Below are positions 31,901 through 43,718 of a stretch of DNA of 47,208 bases, piece after piece. The stretch is taken from the NCBI GenBank assembly GCA_033557835.1, contig JAWQRO010000235.1, positions 1 through 47,208 on the forward strand, given 5' to 3'. The DNA is from Helochares maculicollis. Taxonomy: Eukaryota; Arthropoda; Insecta; Coleoptera; Hydrophilidae. Both the position numbers and the translations under genes were made by a program. The notes beneath the pieces were generated by a model. The model saw only the letters and a list, made by a program, of their open reading frames with translations. It had not been told where the DNA came from and did not search any database. Within the stretch, counting starts at the first letter, position 1; every line of letters starts with the position of its first letter.

Positions 31901-34900
31901 CATTTATGATACAACTTAATATTGTTTAATGCAATAATATTTTTTCCCCTTTTAATCTTTTACAACTCAATATCTCGTACCTTTTTTGTGTGTGTAGAAT
32001 CTACTGGCCCTCAACCCTAGGGTTCGTACCCATGCATCGCTTGTACCATCTGCTGAAACGAAGATAAACAAAGCTCATTGGAAACGAAATGCTTCTAAAA
32101 ATTGTGGTGTAAGTATCATCAAATTGTAAGATTAAAATGATTACCACGTATTATCGAGTATGTATCTCCTATTCATACGGCGATTTTATCATTCACGTAC
32201 AAGGCATCGAACAATGAGGTACTTGTACATGTTTTCATAAAAGAAATATTCTATTGACGTAGTTACAAATCGAGGTGCAATCCATGATTTGGTCTAATCG
32301 CTTTATAGACGACATGATAATTAAATATACATTTGATATACACGTTTGTATACAAGTGAGCCTTGCTGAAGTGAAATATCTAAGAATTAATGCAGTTGGG
32401 AACAAATCTGCTTGTAATAGATGTTTCAGATTTTTACTTTATCTGTTTTGATTAAAGGTCATTCTCAAGGTCATTTGGAAAACCTCACTTTTTCAATTCT
32501 GAAACCATAGTTTCATTTTGTCCTTAGGCTCCTTAATAAATTTGACAACTCGTTTACAAGGTTTTTTTTATACAATCAAATGGCACATTTACCTCGTAAG
32601 TCTGCTTGGGAAGCTAAATCAGAAATTCTATAAGCCAAGAAACTAACACTTAAATTATGACAAACACAACAGCAAGAACTAGATTTAAATTATAATTCCA
32701 CATCATTATTATTGTGCTAATTGCCATTGTTACAGATAAAATCGTACAATACTTCAAAATGGTTTCCATAATTTAACAAGAGGAAGGTTTTCTTATAATT
32801 GCTATAGAAATTAAACAACAAATAGCGTATTGCGTAAACTATTTTAATATATCTACTAAATGATAAGCTTCAATGATAATAATAAAACATTTGTAAGTGA
32901 TGGCTTGTCAAAAATGGTTTTAAAATGTAACTCGGATCATATTTTGTACCTTGCGAGTTTGAAATTGTGTTGGAAAGCTGATAATAATTCATCAGGAACT
33001 CATTTATGAATCAATTGCTATAAATTCCTCTTAGTGACCGATGTTTGTAAAGCCGACTTATCGAAGGATTCAATAGAACTGTACAATAGTGACAAGATAG
33101 TTGGAAGGGTCGTCAGGGTCGATGTTGGAATGAAAACAAGTGTACTTGTCAATGAAAAGAAGAGTAATTTGCAGTAACATTGGGAGTAAATCTATATATC
33201 CAAAATAAAGAAAAAGAGATTTCTTAGACCTCCAGTAGGGAAGCCCACTTTGTTTCAACGATACTCTTGGTTATTATGCAATGATAAAAACTATCTAAAA
33301 CGTTCTGTTAAAATTTAATATTTGCATATTTAGCTAAAAAATAAAGTAGGGTTAAATTTCATTTGTAGAGCTATTTATATCTCGTAATCATATCATGCTA
33401 CAAAGTAGTTAAGGGCAGAAAGATCAAAATCAAATGTGCCATTAATAAAATTGCTATTAAATATTCTTCTTTGCCGCTAAAACTGTAGTTTTCTGCCGAT
33501 TTCTTTAAATTGGGATAACATTTAAACAATATACATAAATAAAGATAATATTAATAAATTGCATGTGTTAGGTATTTTAAAATAATTTCATTCTTTTACA
33601 AAATTGCGACTAACTGTGTTTTAAAAACAGAAAACTTTAAATATTACGAAATTGACAACTTTCTCTGAGATTGCATAAAAATTCATTTGTTCCAAAATGT
33701 CTACGGGTTAATTTACTTTGACTCATCAGCTCGGATTTCTAAAGAACAATAGGCAGAACTATTTAAAAATCTTTATCCAGTAGTTCTGCTACAACTCTAA
33801 TTACTTTATATCTCTTTAAATCTCAAAACTAAGATAGAGTATTACTCTACTAAATAAAATAGCATTTTCGGATTGCTATTTATACTACACATATCAAAAA
33901 ATGAGAAAATGTTATTTAAAATGATGGCAATAAAACAAACTGCATAGAGCAAAGTCCTTGAAAGTATTGTCCAAATATTTATTTTATGTAGGTTCTAGTT
34001 CTCTTCGATTCTCATACTAGGCCCTCCTCTTTTTAAGAGAAATCCAGCCACTAGCATTTGGCTTGAGATATGGTGAGGTCGAATATCTTGTTTAGATATT
34101 ACCATTCCATATTTTTGAAAACTATTGAATTTTCTTTGGAAAGTGCCGGAATTAATTATGTATATCTGTTGAAATAGGAAGAATTCCGAGTAATGTGCAA
34201 GTCGATACAGGGGTCGGATGTCCAATTTTAACGAGTCTGTCAATTAGGCGACCGGCTATAACATTATTAAGGTTATAATCAAAATAGATGTTAAAATGCT
34301 TCGCAGTGACATAAAGGAAAGACGTTATTTTTCCTATAAAGTTTGGGATGTGTATTAACATGGTTTTATCTAAGTCGATCGATGACGACGATAACAACTT
34401 TTCCAAGATTTGAAAATTGGGAAGACCAGGAGCTACCCTTACCAAGTTCGTTGGAGCTTCCAAATATTTCACTCTTCAGATTAGATCAGTCTCTCTGCTA
34501 CTCACGGACCAATTATTTATTAATGTTTATTAATTATTCTTAAGTGTTATTGTAATTCAGGTTTAATGCTCCTAATAGGCTTTGTTCGGCCCTGCGTGGC
34601 TAGTTCATCGGCCAGATCATTCCCAGAATTGCCAACATGACTGAGAATCCAAACCAACGTCTTCTCTCTCTGAGAAGATTAGCCAAGAGACTTTTTTGGT
34701 TAATAATTATTCTAACAGAAGATTTACAGCTAGGGTATTTAATAAACCGTCAAAGCAGTCTTAGAATTTGAACATATAAGAGATGAAATATCTCTAGACT
34801 GAACAATCTAAAGGCAAGTCAATATTACAAAAGTCTCGGCGACAAATATTGAAGTCTCATCCAGTAATCTATTACACGCAGAGATTCCCTATTAAAGCCG

Positions 34901-37900
34901 AGAAGATCCCAAACTAGGTTTGGGCATCATGGGGACCGTCCGGAAAAATAGAACCCAACCTATAAATTTCTCCTTAACGAACTCATCAAATACTTAGTAA
35001 GCACTTTTAGAATACAGCCCTGCCATAGAAAGTAGATCCATATTGTATGCACTCAATTGTGAAGAGACACAAGCAGAGAATCCTGAAGGTTTCCTAGAGG
35101 AATATATTGAACTGTTTTTGTTTATAAATGGAGAACTTATTGAGAATCAATGGAACTATGACCGTCCACCAACATCGATTATCTGATTGAGCCAGATCCA
35201 GTCATATCGTGTCCTTTATTATTTTGCTTCCTTTAAAAGAGAATTGCTAATAATAAGTTTTTCTGCCAGCAAGGACAATCTTATTTTGGATAGCGGAATT
35301 TTAAACAAAACGCAAACATTGTCAGTAGGAAAACATTTCATTTATCCAAGGTCAAGGTTTGAGCTTGAATTTTATCCATCTTGTCCCATAGATATTTGAG
35401 ATAATTACTAAAAAGATGAGAGTAATATTCGAGGTAGATTCTAGCATTTGATCTGTAAAGATTTATCAGTATCTGGGGATTCCCGCCCCAGGAGTGACTA
35501 CAAAGAACCTTAGAAACGTTAGCACCCTTCTGTGTCCTTAATTCCTGCTCATTAAGGAAAGGTTTCAAGTTTAATTGGTCATCAATTGTTACACCTAAAT
35601 AGTTAAATGACGAAACCAATTAAATTTGAAGGTATTGAAAACTTATGAGAATACTCCCGATATGAACTCTGTTCCAGGAGATAAATAAAGACGTACTTTT
35701 GTTGAATGAAATCTCCAACCCCATACTCATCAGCTATTCAGCAATGGCTCCCAAAGATTTATTGGCACATTTTGCGACATTCAAGGGAATCACTTGCTTT
35801 GACGATTGTAATGTGATCCGCATAGGTATATATTTGCGCTTCTCAACTGACTGTAGGGCTCAAAGGGCTGCTCTGTGATAAATCCTTAATAGCAATTCTA
35901 ACATTGTTGGATTCGGAGTCCCACTTGCATTTTTTTCCTACGCTCCGCAATTAATTGTGGATACCATCCAATAAAAGTTTATTAGCAAAGATCTTAGATC
36001 AGATGATAGCAAATTATGAATCTTTAGTACATTATTGACATAAGCAGCCAGGGAAAAATGTTTGGAAGAGTATTTAACCCAGGCAGGTGCAATGCGAGCA
36101 AACAGCCAATAGTAACGTAAAGAAAGTGTCATTTTAAAATTGACGCTAGTGGAATTTGTTGGTATACATACATATTTAAGATTATTTTCTGACAATATAA
36201 TACACGTCAATTTATTCAAATACTTGAAATATCTAAAATTATCTTTTTTCAAAACTGCTTATTTTCAAAGTAGTTTTATTGCACAGGATAAGTGATTGAC
36301 GATAAGCATTAAAGCAACAAATGAATATAAAGATAACAAAATAATGGTTGCTAATTACTAAAACGTGTTTACTATATACACAAAATTGAGACTTCCATTT
36401 ACTTCCTGCGTACTACTTTTATTAAATACAGTTTTTATTGAATTTTTCACAGACTTGCACCAGCTACGAAAATGACTTCTCTGATGTTAAACCAACAACT
36501 TTAAGTGAACGTGGGGCGCTAAAAGAGGCTGCAAGGTGCTTAAAATGTGCAGATGCTCCATGTCAAAAATCCTGTCCCACCCAATTGGATATAAAATATT
36601 TTATAACTTGCATCGCTAACAAGGTAAGCAATACAGAACAATTTATTGTTAATATTATGTCATAGAGCATGTAGGTCTATTAATATTTTCATAGTTTCTT
36701 CGCCAAGATGTGTTACAACATTAAATGGGTTATCCTTAAAGAGACCATTGATATTTTCCATTAGAGAGAGACATCTGCTAAATTTTCAATAATAAAAAAT
36801 TTAATTGCGGTTTTAACTCCTTTTTATTTACTAGTAATAAAGGAGTATATGAATTTAATTCATGTAACGTCTTTGGGCATTTCTTTTATATTCATCGGCG
36901 GAGGAAATGTTTCAAAATATTGGGCCTCGTTTTGAAGTAAGAATGGAACTGATTACATGATTTGTTTATGTTTCTCTTGGTGATCAGTACTGCTTTCAAA
37001 ACTGCAACAATTAACTGTGTTTTTATTTGTACTTATGTTAGTCATTAGAAAAGAAACTCTTTCGACAGTGCGTTACTGCCAGGCAGATATAAAACGTACT
37101 CAATAGTTATACCAAAGCTCGTACAGTTGAGATTGTTTCCATGGAAGTAAGTGAAAAACTCCACCCAACGGTCTTCAGCAACAACATTGTCACAGTTCAA
37201 CTTCTTACTATATATTTGCATCTGTGGTATAATTGCAAATAAGCGATAACACGTCGCACACATATCTTGGCTGCACCTAAAAAATTCTATCGTGATCAGC
37301 TAATCCATCACACACTGTACTTCTTCTCAAATAGGTACTTTTGCTAAATTTGTCCATACAAGTACTTCTAACTCTGCATTGAACTGAGACCAATCCAAGT
37401 ATTCTTTAGCTGCCTTATAAAATTAATCGCAGGGTTTACATTCTCCTGATCAGTTTGCTGTAATTTTACCTGTAGATTACGAATAATGGAGGACGGAAAA
37501 GTGAATTTCCTTTAAATGCTAAGTTAGCTCCAAGACGATTAATTTCTCTACTTCAGACACCTTCTGCTACTTAATTGTCAACATAAATCGATCAAAAATA
37601 TTTGAACATTTTTCGATTCCCAAGAAGTAGCTTATTTTATGGTATCCCATGAGTTTCTAATATTCTGTGTCAATAGAAACACAGATCTTTTTGAAGGATT
37701 CTACTTGAACGCTATAGATATAGAAAAATGAATAAATGTTCACAATGATGCATTTGAAATCAACAGGAAGGCAATAGATGGTTGTTTTGATCGCGATGTG
37801 AACTACGTGAGCCTCGCATTCAATTTTAATGAGCTGTCTTCCGAGAGATAGTTAAAACTTTGCGAAAACACTATTTGTCACTTTTCTCTTCCTTCCTTCT

Positions 37901-40900
37901 AAATTGCAGTTCATATTGTCTCCACAAAATGACACAATTTTCTTCATTGCATGATGATACTTCCTAAAAATAACACTACAGTTATATGTTTCGGTTGACT
38001 GGCTTGGAATCTCTAAAATATTGACTTTCACGTCTTCGAATCATTCAAAAAAGGGAATAATTTTATCGCGCCATGATTTGAAGTATCCGTTAATGTTATG
38101 CAGTGCGCTTGTGAAGGTGCTCTTCTTCAACTAATCCGTCACCATAGGTGCGAGTATATTTCCTACAATAGCATGAGATTTTAAGAATCTTTACGAAATT
38201 TCGCCTCAAAAGATGTTTGTATTAAACTAGAAGCACACTCATTTCAGCGAAAGATTTTATTTTCTTACACCGTGGGATATGCCTACGCATCCTCCGCTGC
38301 AACTATATTAAAATCTTTGGAAGTCAATAAAACTGTTCTTTAAAAAACCTGGAGTATCTCCACTCAACATTCCCGAATATGTACTACATAAAAATACCCA
38401 CGAATATTAAAAATTAAATAGCAAAAATTTACGAACGATAAAAATAAAAGTAAAATTTATCTCAACACAAACATTCAACAATTCTCTAAGTATATAGCGT
38501 GTAATATTGAATGCATGTATAAGAAATTTGGAAATGGTACAATTTTAAAATATGAAATTATAATTAAAATATAGGTCTAAATTTGATAATGAAATTCATA
38601 ACTAAATAATCGATTTTATGGAGGTAAAATCCCATTTCCGGTTTTGCAATTAACACGACACTACTTATTATTCCTAATTTTACAATTCGTAGCATTTTTG
38701 TAACAGTTTTCTAAATTTTTATTCCAAGCTCTACTAAATGCGGAATTTTCAAAATTTTTAAAAATGGCAGTTCCGTTGCTACAACCATGTTAAAAATTGG
38801 TATACAGGTTTCTGTAACATTTCAGCACTGCATGAAATTTTAACTCGATAGCATAGTTTTAACGTACAGTGAAAAAAGTCTAAACTGTGTCGGTAAAAAA
38901 GTACTTCTGGTAGTCCTATGTGTCTCAAAAGTTGTTGCAGATCTACTATTTTGCGATAATAGCCCAATGACAAATTTCATCACTTCATCTCAGACGGTCT
39001 GATCGATATCGTGATTACATACATACAGATAAGACATAAAACATGCCAAAAATTGTCAAAATGGATTCAGGGGTACTTAAAATATGGAGATCCGTTACAA
39101 TCTTAAGAATCTTTTCATGATCGCAATACCTTACCTTTATTATGCTTCGTAGTTTGAAGCAGCAGCTTGATCGGAAAGCCTGTGCTTTCACGATTTGAAA
39201 TTTTCTCAATATCGCAAAAGCAACCATGTCCAACACTAAAATTATAAATATTAAAGAAACACTTGCGGTTAAGCATTTTTGTAACGTTACAACCATGAAA
39301 GCGGCTCAACTGAAACAAAAAAAATGTTGTAATTGTTCGCTGGGTGAAGGTTCCATTTGTTTTCTCCGCACCGCCCGCTCTTGCCGCCTCGCACGTTTTC
39401 ACCCGCGCGATTTTAAAATTTAATAATAGACATGCTTGTAGCTAGCATGCATTCATGCTTCAAGCTAAAGCGGAACATTTATGCACTTACTGGAGACAAC
39501 GGAACAGTTCGAAAGGACGTATAGTCATGTTAGTTATACTAACCATTTTTTTTAACACGATTGTGAATTTATTTTGTGCTACATCTTACCAAATGCATTA
39601 TTTGATACCAATAACAAAGATCTCAATTTTTTGGGTAGCGTTAATGTCAAAACCAGAAATGATATAGAGAAATCAATCCTGCTTCAAAATATTTGCAAAA
39701 CTTCTACAAACCTCATGATATAACCACATTCAACTGTTCTAAGCATTAATCATAACCTTAACCCCATGATCTTTCCAGAATATTAATCAAAACACCATAT
39801 TTTACAACCTAATATGAAATAAAATGATCTAAATGATGTTTAAGAAAAGTACTTGTACAGAATTACTATGGAGCAGCCAAAGCCATCTTCTCTGACAACC
39901 CTTTGGGAATCACCTGCGGCATGGTCTGTCCAACCAGCGACCTCTGCGTTGGTGGCTGCAACCTGCAAGCCAGCGAAGAAGGCCCTATCAACATCGGAGG
40001 ATTGCAACAATTCGCCACGGAAGTATTTAGCAAAATGGGCATCAAGCAAATCCGGGACCCAAAAACTCCAACTCCCAGAGGAGCAGATAGAAAGATTGTT
40101 CTACTAGGAGCTGGCCCAGCCTCTTTGTCGTGTGCTACATTCCTCGGTCGACTTGGGTACACCAACATCACCATTTATGAAAAAAGAGAATACTTAGGGG
40201 GCCTTAGCACCGCCGAAATTCCCCAATATCGCCTCCCCATGAACGTCATCAATTTTGAGATCCGATTAGTAGAGGACCTGGGTGTCAAAATCATTACCAA
40301 CCGTGCTTTATCAACAAAAGATTTGACAGTCGAAGGAATATTTAAAGATGGGGCAAGTGCTGTTTTTATAGGAATTGGAAAGCCCCAAGCTAACATTATT
40401 CCAGTTTTCAAGGGGTTGACCCCAGAGATGGGTTTTTACACTTCTAAAGAGTTTTTACCGATAGTGGCTAAAGCAAGCAAACCAAACATGTGCGCTTGTA
40501 AAGCCGCAAGTGCTACTTTACCTAAATTGCACGGAAACGTCATCGTGCTAGGAGCTGGCGACACTGCTTTTGATTGCGCCACATCAGCCTTGCGATGTGG
40601 GGCAAAGAAGGTCTTCGTGGTTTTCAGGAGAGGCTTCAGCGATATCAGGGCTGTTCCGGAAGAAGTGTCCGTTGCAGTTGAAGAGAAATGCGAACTGATG
40701 GGCTTCATGTCTCCCCATATAATCGACGTTAAAAACGGCAAAATTGTGTCTATGACTTTCAAGAGAACCGAGCAGACGGAGGATGGGAAATGGGTTGAGG
40801 ATCCGGAGCAATTGGCGACCATCAAGGCTAGTTTTGTAATCTCTGCTTTCGGTTCTGGATTATACGATAAAGACAGTAAGTTTCATTTTGAAAACTTTAC

Positions 40901-43713
40901 CGCTCCTCAAAGACATGTTATTATTACACAGTATTTGTAGAATGTTGCATTTTTTACTTGTGTACTAAAAGTCACAAAACATCATCGTAAAGGAAATTAA
41001 ATTGACGTTAAAGTGATGTGCCATTCAACCGGTATCACAATTAAGTTTTTCTCTTGCGATAGGGTTGCATCTGCAAAATCTTTAATAATCGGGAAATGTT
41101 CTTTACAATAAATTGACGTTTCTTTCCGAATTCTTATATTATTGGGGAGATCAAGATTTTAACGGTGGAAAATTTTAAAATTGACAAACGTATAGTACCA
41201 CAGGTGATCTCTGTGTAAGCCACTTTAAGGGGATATATCGTGACACCACATGGTAACATTATATATTGTACAAAAACATTATGACTTTATAGTATTAATG
41301 GTGCATTAACAAGATTATTTGCATAGTGATTGAAGCGTTGGCACCATTGGAGTTGGACAGTTATAATCTACCAAAGGTTGACAAGAAGACTTTGCAGACT
41401 TCTCATCCATATGTATGGTGCGGTGGAGATATAGTTGAGGGTGAAACTACAGTCGAAGCAGTGAATGATGGAAAAACGGCAGCTTGGTATATGCATTGCA
41501 AACTTCAAGGACTCCCGTTAGATACAAAGATACAACTGCCCTTATTCTATACCGAAATTGATAATGTTGATCTTTCGGTTGAGATGTGTGGCATTAAATT
41601 TGAAAATCCGTTTGGACTAGCCTCAGCGCCCCCCGCGACGAGCATGGCGATGGTCAGAAGAGCATTTGAACAGGGTTGGGCTTTTGTTGTTACCAAAACT
41701 TTTTCTTTGGATAAGGTAAGTCTGCTCTCATATATTCTAATTCACACATTAACGACTGCCATGAATGAAAAATTTTACGACATATATTTTAGGATTTGGT
41801 AACTAATGTTTCTCCTAGGATTATTAGGGGAACAACTTCAGGCCAAAATTATGGTCCCAACCAGGGATCGTTTTTGAACATTGAATTGATTTCAGAAAAA
41901 TGTGCTGATTATTGGCTGCGAAGCATAACAGAGCTGAAGAAAGATTTCCCTACTAAGGTAGGTATCAAACTGTAAACAATGCATACTCACAATTGAATTT
42001 GTAGGAAATTAGTTTTTAGTGAAAACACAAACAGCAAAGCCCAGGAAAAAAATTTTGCCAATTTTTATGCCTCGGTTTTATTTGCAGGTGATCATTGCCA
42101 GTATTATGTGCTCTTACAATAAAGAAGATTGGGTAAAATTGGCTCAGATGGCAGAAGCCTCTGGTGCTGATGCCTTAGAACTTAATTTATCATGTCCACA
42201 TGGCATGGGTGAATCAGGAATGGGATTAGCTTGTGGTCAGGTACAAAAAATTGCTTTATTTTGAACTATCGAAAAACTTCTTAGTTTTTTGCCTAATTTG
42301 TTGGATTCTAGAAACCAGAATTGGTCAAGGGAATTTCGCAATGGGTTAGAGCTGCCATTAACATCCCGTTCTTTATAAAATTAACGCCTAACATCACGGA
42401 TATAACTACAATAGCCAAAGCTGCTTATGAAGGGGGAGCAACAGGAGTAGCTGCAATTAACACCATCTCAGGCATGATGGGACTTCGTAGTGATGGTACA
42501 CCATGGCCTCATGTGGGCATGGAAAAAAGAACAACTTATGGTGGTGTAAGTGGAAATGCTACTCGACCTGTAGCTCTGAGAGACATATCAGCCATTGGAA
42601 ATGCTCTTCCTGGTTTCCCAATACTAGGTAAGTTCTTGACAATTTTAAGAATGTAAATACAAATTGTAATGAACGCGTCTGCATTTTTTTAATTCACATG
42701 CACAAAGCATCATAAATATCTACAAGCTTTATGAACATTCTAGGTATTGGTGGCATCGACTCCGCAGACGTAGCTCTTCAATTCCTCCACTGTGGCGCCA
42801 CTGTCCTTCAAGTTTGCAGTGCCATCCAAAACCAAGACTTCACCCTCATTGAAGATTATTGCACCGGGCTGAAGGCTCTATTGTATTTGAGAAATCGACT
42901 GCCAGGCTGGGATGGTCAAAGTCCACCTACAATGAAACACCAGCTTGGAAAACCAGTTGAGTCTTTAGTGGATAAGGATGGCAAGAAGTTGCCACACTTT
43001 GGACCTTATAAACGTGAAAGAGATGAACAAAAACGAGCTAAGCTAATGCTGTCATCTAATGGCGAAGTTGTGACAGTCGACCAAAATGGAACCTCCACTC
43101 CTCTATCAGAAAGTCTTCACAAAGATATTATAACTCCAAAGATCAACGACATAGTAGGGCACTCGCTGAAGTATGTGGGACCGTATAAGAAATTGGATAA
43201 TACTAAGCAAGTGGTTGCTTTGATTGATGATGTAAGAATTGTTCTTCAATGAAATTATTTATTGTTTATCACTATATTACCTCAGCAGCTCCAATATGAT
43301 CATATTCTTTTATCAACATTCAGAATCAGTGTTTGATACATGTGGTTGTTAATTTACATATTGAATTGCTTTTCAGGATATGTGTATCAATTGTGGTAAA
43401 TGCTATATGGCTTGCAATGACTCGGGGTACCAAGCAATCAAATTTGATGCAGAAACCCACATTCCATTAGTCACTGATGATTGTACTGGGTGCACAATGT
43501 GTCTTTCAGTTTGTCCCATCATAGATTGTATCAAGTAAGTTTGTACAATTTTTGTGACAAAATTAATATTCTTATAAGCAGCAAGACCAGCAGTCTTCAA
43601 TTTATAAATTATTCATTTCTAGAATGGTGCCCAAAACTATTCCGCATGTCATCAAAAGAGGAAAGCCAGGCGGACAATTAAAAGCTGTACATCCACTAGG
43701 GTATATTCAATAA
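28917..43713 (+). CDS. DPYD: Dihydropyrimidine dehydrogenase [NADP+] (11 exons)
   Basis: First, rate-limiting enzyme of pyrimidine breakdown: cytosolic, reduces uracil and thymine with NADPH (Drosophila su(r)). In insects the pathway also supplies beta-alanine. Exons: 28917-28952, 31998-32108, 36453-36623, 39861-40875, 41327-41715, 41793-41957, 42088-42240, 42312-42627, 42744-43231, 43377-43534, 43623-43713. All junctions are GT-AG, and the total is 1030 codons plus stop (human 1025). Seen: N-terminal Fe-S cysteines 78/81/86/90 and 125/129/135/139, with the glutamine ligand in GGLQQ. The FAD loop GAGPAS is at 189-194 and the NADPH loop GAGDTA at 337-342. The FMN barrel has ELNLSCPHGMG with catalytic Cys665 (human Cys671). 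Two C-terminal 4Fe-4S sets lie at 951/954/957/961 and 984/987/990/994. The C-terminal tail differs from human. All motifs are intact, so it is likely functional. Confidence 0.97.
29640..30161 (+). CDS. Intronless 173-aa protein nested in DPYD intron 1
   Basis: Not recognised. It is an uninterrupted ORF on the same strand as its host gene, in DNA clearly less AT-rich than the surrounding intron. The protein has a Lys-rich N-terminus (3-20), a Ser/Asp-rich low-complexity stretch (30-65), a Pro/Cys part (PPPC at 67-70, FCP near 83-85, PPCP at 103-106), and a more ordered-looking C-terminal third with Ile/Leu/Val alternation (about 110-163). No signal peptide or membrane segment is evident. The ATG follows AGAGTC, and an AATAAA lies near 30493. 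It cannot be a DPYD exon: it starts with its own ATG, ends with a stop, and the DPYD frame is complete without it. Candidates are a lineage-specific or retroposed gene. Function unknown; coding is probable but unproven. Confidence 0.6.
   Translation: MTEKRAKDSKKSKGKGKCKKYLTPSIVTLSDQFSAVGDDVSACSDGDVSSINGDTDAAYSTFGDYLPPPCLYEINEEDVFNQFCPTEKYPVTTTPDGPFPVLPPCPLQNSHLILDMNRSIQYEDTQNELCQQNTVIRLVRGSEGRSKFAVNQVYQLCIEPILVKPPQDENKSN
30162..31997 (+). other. Remainder of DPYD intron 1
   Basis: AT-rich. At about 31330-31455 there is a fragment resembling the 3' end of the unnamed repeat family, finishing with TTATACGGGAATGTAAAAA. The intron closes with a T/GT-rich tract and TGTGTAG before exon 2. No other feature seen. 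Confidence 0.5.
32109..33990 (+). other. 5' part of DPYD intron 2, nothing recognised
   Basis: AT-rich intron after the strong donor GTAAGT. No ORF of quality, RNA gene or known repeat family could be identified. Confidence 0.5.
33995..36060 (-). pseudogene. LINE relic with RT and RNase H domains
   Basis: Minus strand, reading from high to low coordinates. A degraded RT palm region is followed by YADHITIV (about 35812-35840), where the catalytic YADD has become YADH. Next is FNYLGVTIDDQLNLKP with NLYRSNARIYLEYY (about 35400-35615), the usual RT thumb region. Then comes an RNase H C-terminal motif, SHVGNSGNDLADELATQG (about 34575-34640). Last is IGHPTPVSTCTLLG (about 34170-34220), resembling the post-RNase H part of I/jockey-group elements. 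Many stops and frameshifts. The clade is uncertain. Confidence 0.78.
37045..38290 (-). pseudogene. hAT-family transposase relic
   Basis: Minus strand in DPYD intron 3. The last 72-codon frame ends with VEFFTYFHGNNLN and VLYLPGSNALSKEF, closely like the hAT dimerisation motif (LCLPGTNAPVERIF). Higher up, LPVDFKCIIVNIYSFFYIYS (about 37700-37790) resembles the middle of KIAA1586/ZNF862-like insect hAT proteins. Frameshifts and stops abound, so it is dead. It could be the same broad group as the fragment at 24290. Confidence 0.68.
38345..39150 (+). repeat. Unnamed repeat family, copy 5
   Basis: Starts with CTGGAGTATCTCCACTC and CATTCCCGAATATG. Shared blocks are CATTTCCGGTTTTGC, AGATCTA-x-x-TTTTGCGATAATAGCC and ATTCAGGGGTACTTAAAA. 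Its 3' terminus is worn (CTTTATTATGCTTCGTAG). Located in DPYD intron 3 next to the hAT relic. Confidence 0.75.
39330..39425. other. GC-rich patch in DPYD intron 3
   Basis: A strikingly GC-rich stretch (CCGCACCGCCCGCTCTTGCC and following) inside otherwise AT-rich intron, directly after repeat copy 5. It has no splice signals and no conserved ORF. Probably part of another, unidentified repeat. Confidence 0.45.
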
Positions 43714-43718
43714 ATAAA
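43709..43718 (+). terminator. Overlapping AATAAA signals at the DPYD stop
   Basis: AATAAA occurs at 43709-43714, overlapping the stop codon, and again at 43713-43718. If used, the 3' UTR would be only about 20-40 bases. Signals further downstream cannot be ruled out. Confidence 0.4.

Noticed and set aside
39866..40825. Several antisense ORFs (up to 129 codons) and an ATG-started + frame at 39903 in the big DPYD exon
   Set aside because: The antisense frames are shadows. The 39903 ATG is internal: the exon is in frame from its acceptor at 39861 and matches DPYD upstream of that Met.
40876..40940. Extension of the DPYD frame past 40875 to a stop at 40940
   Set aside because: GTAAGT at 40876 is a strong donor, homology to DPYD ends there, and the next exon at 41327 restores frame and homology.
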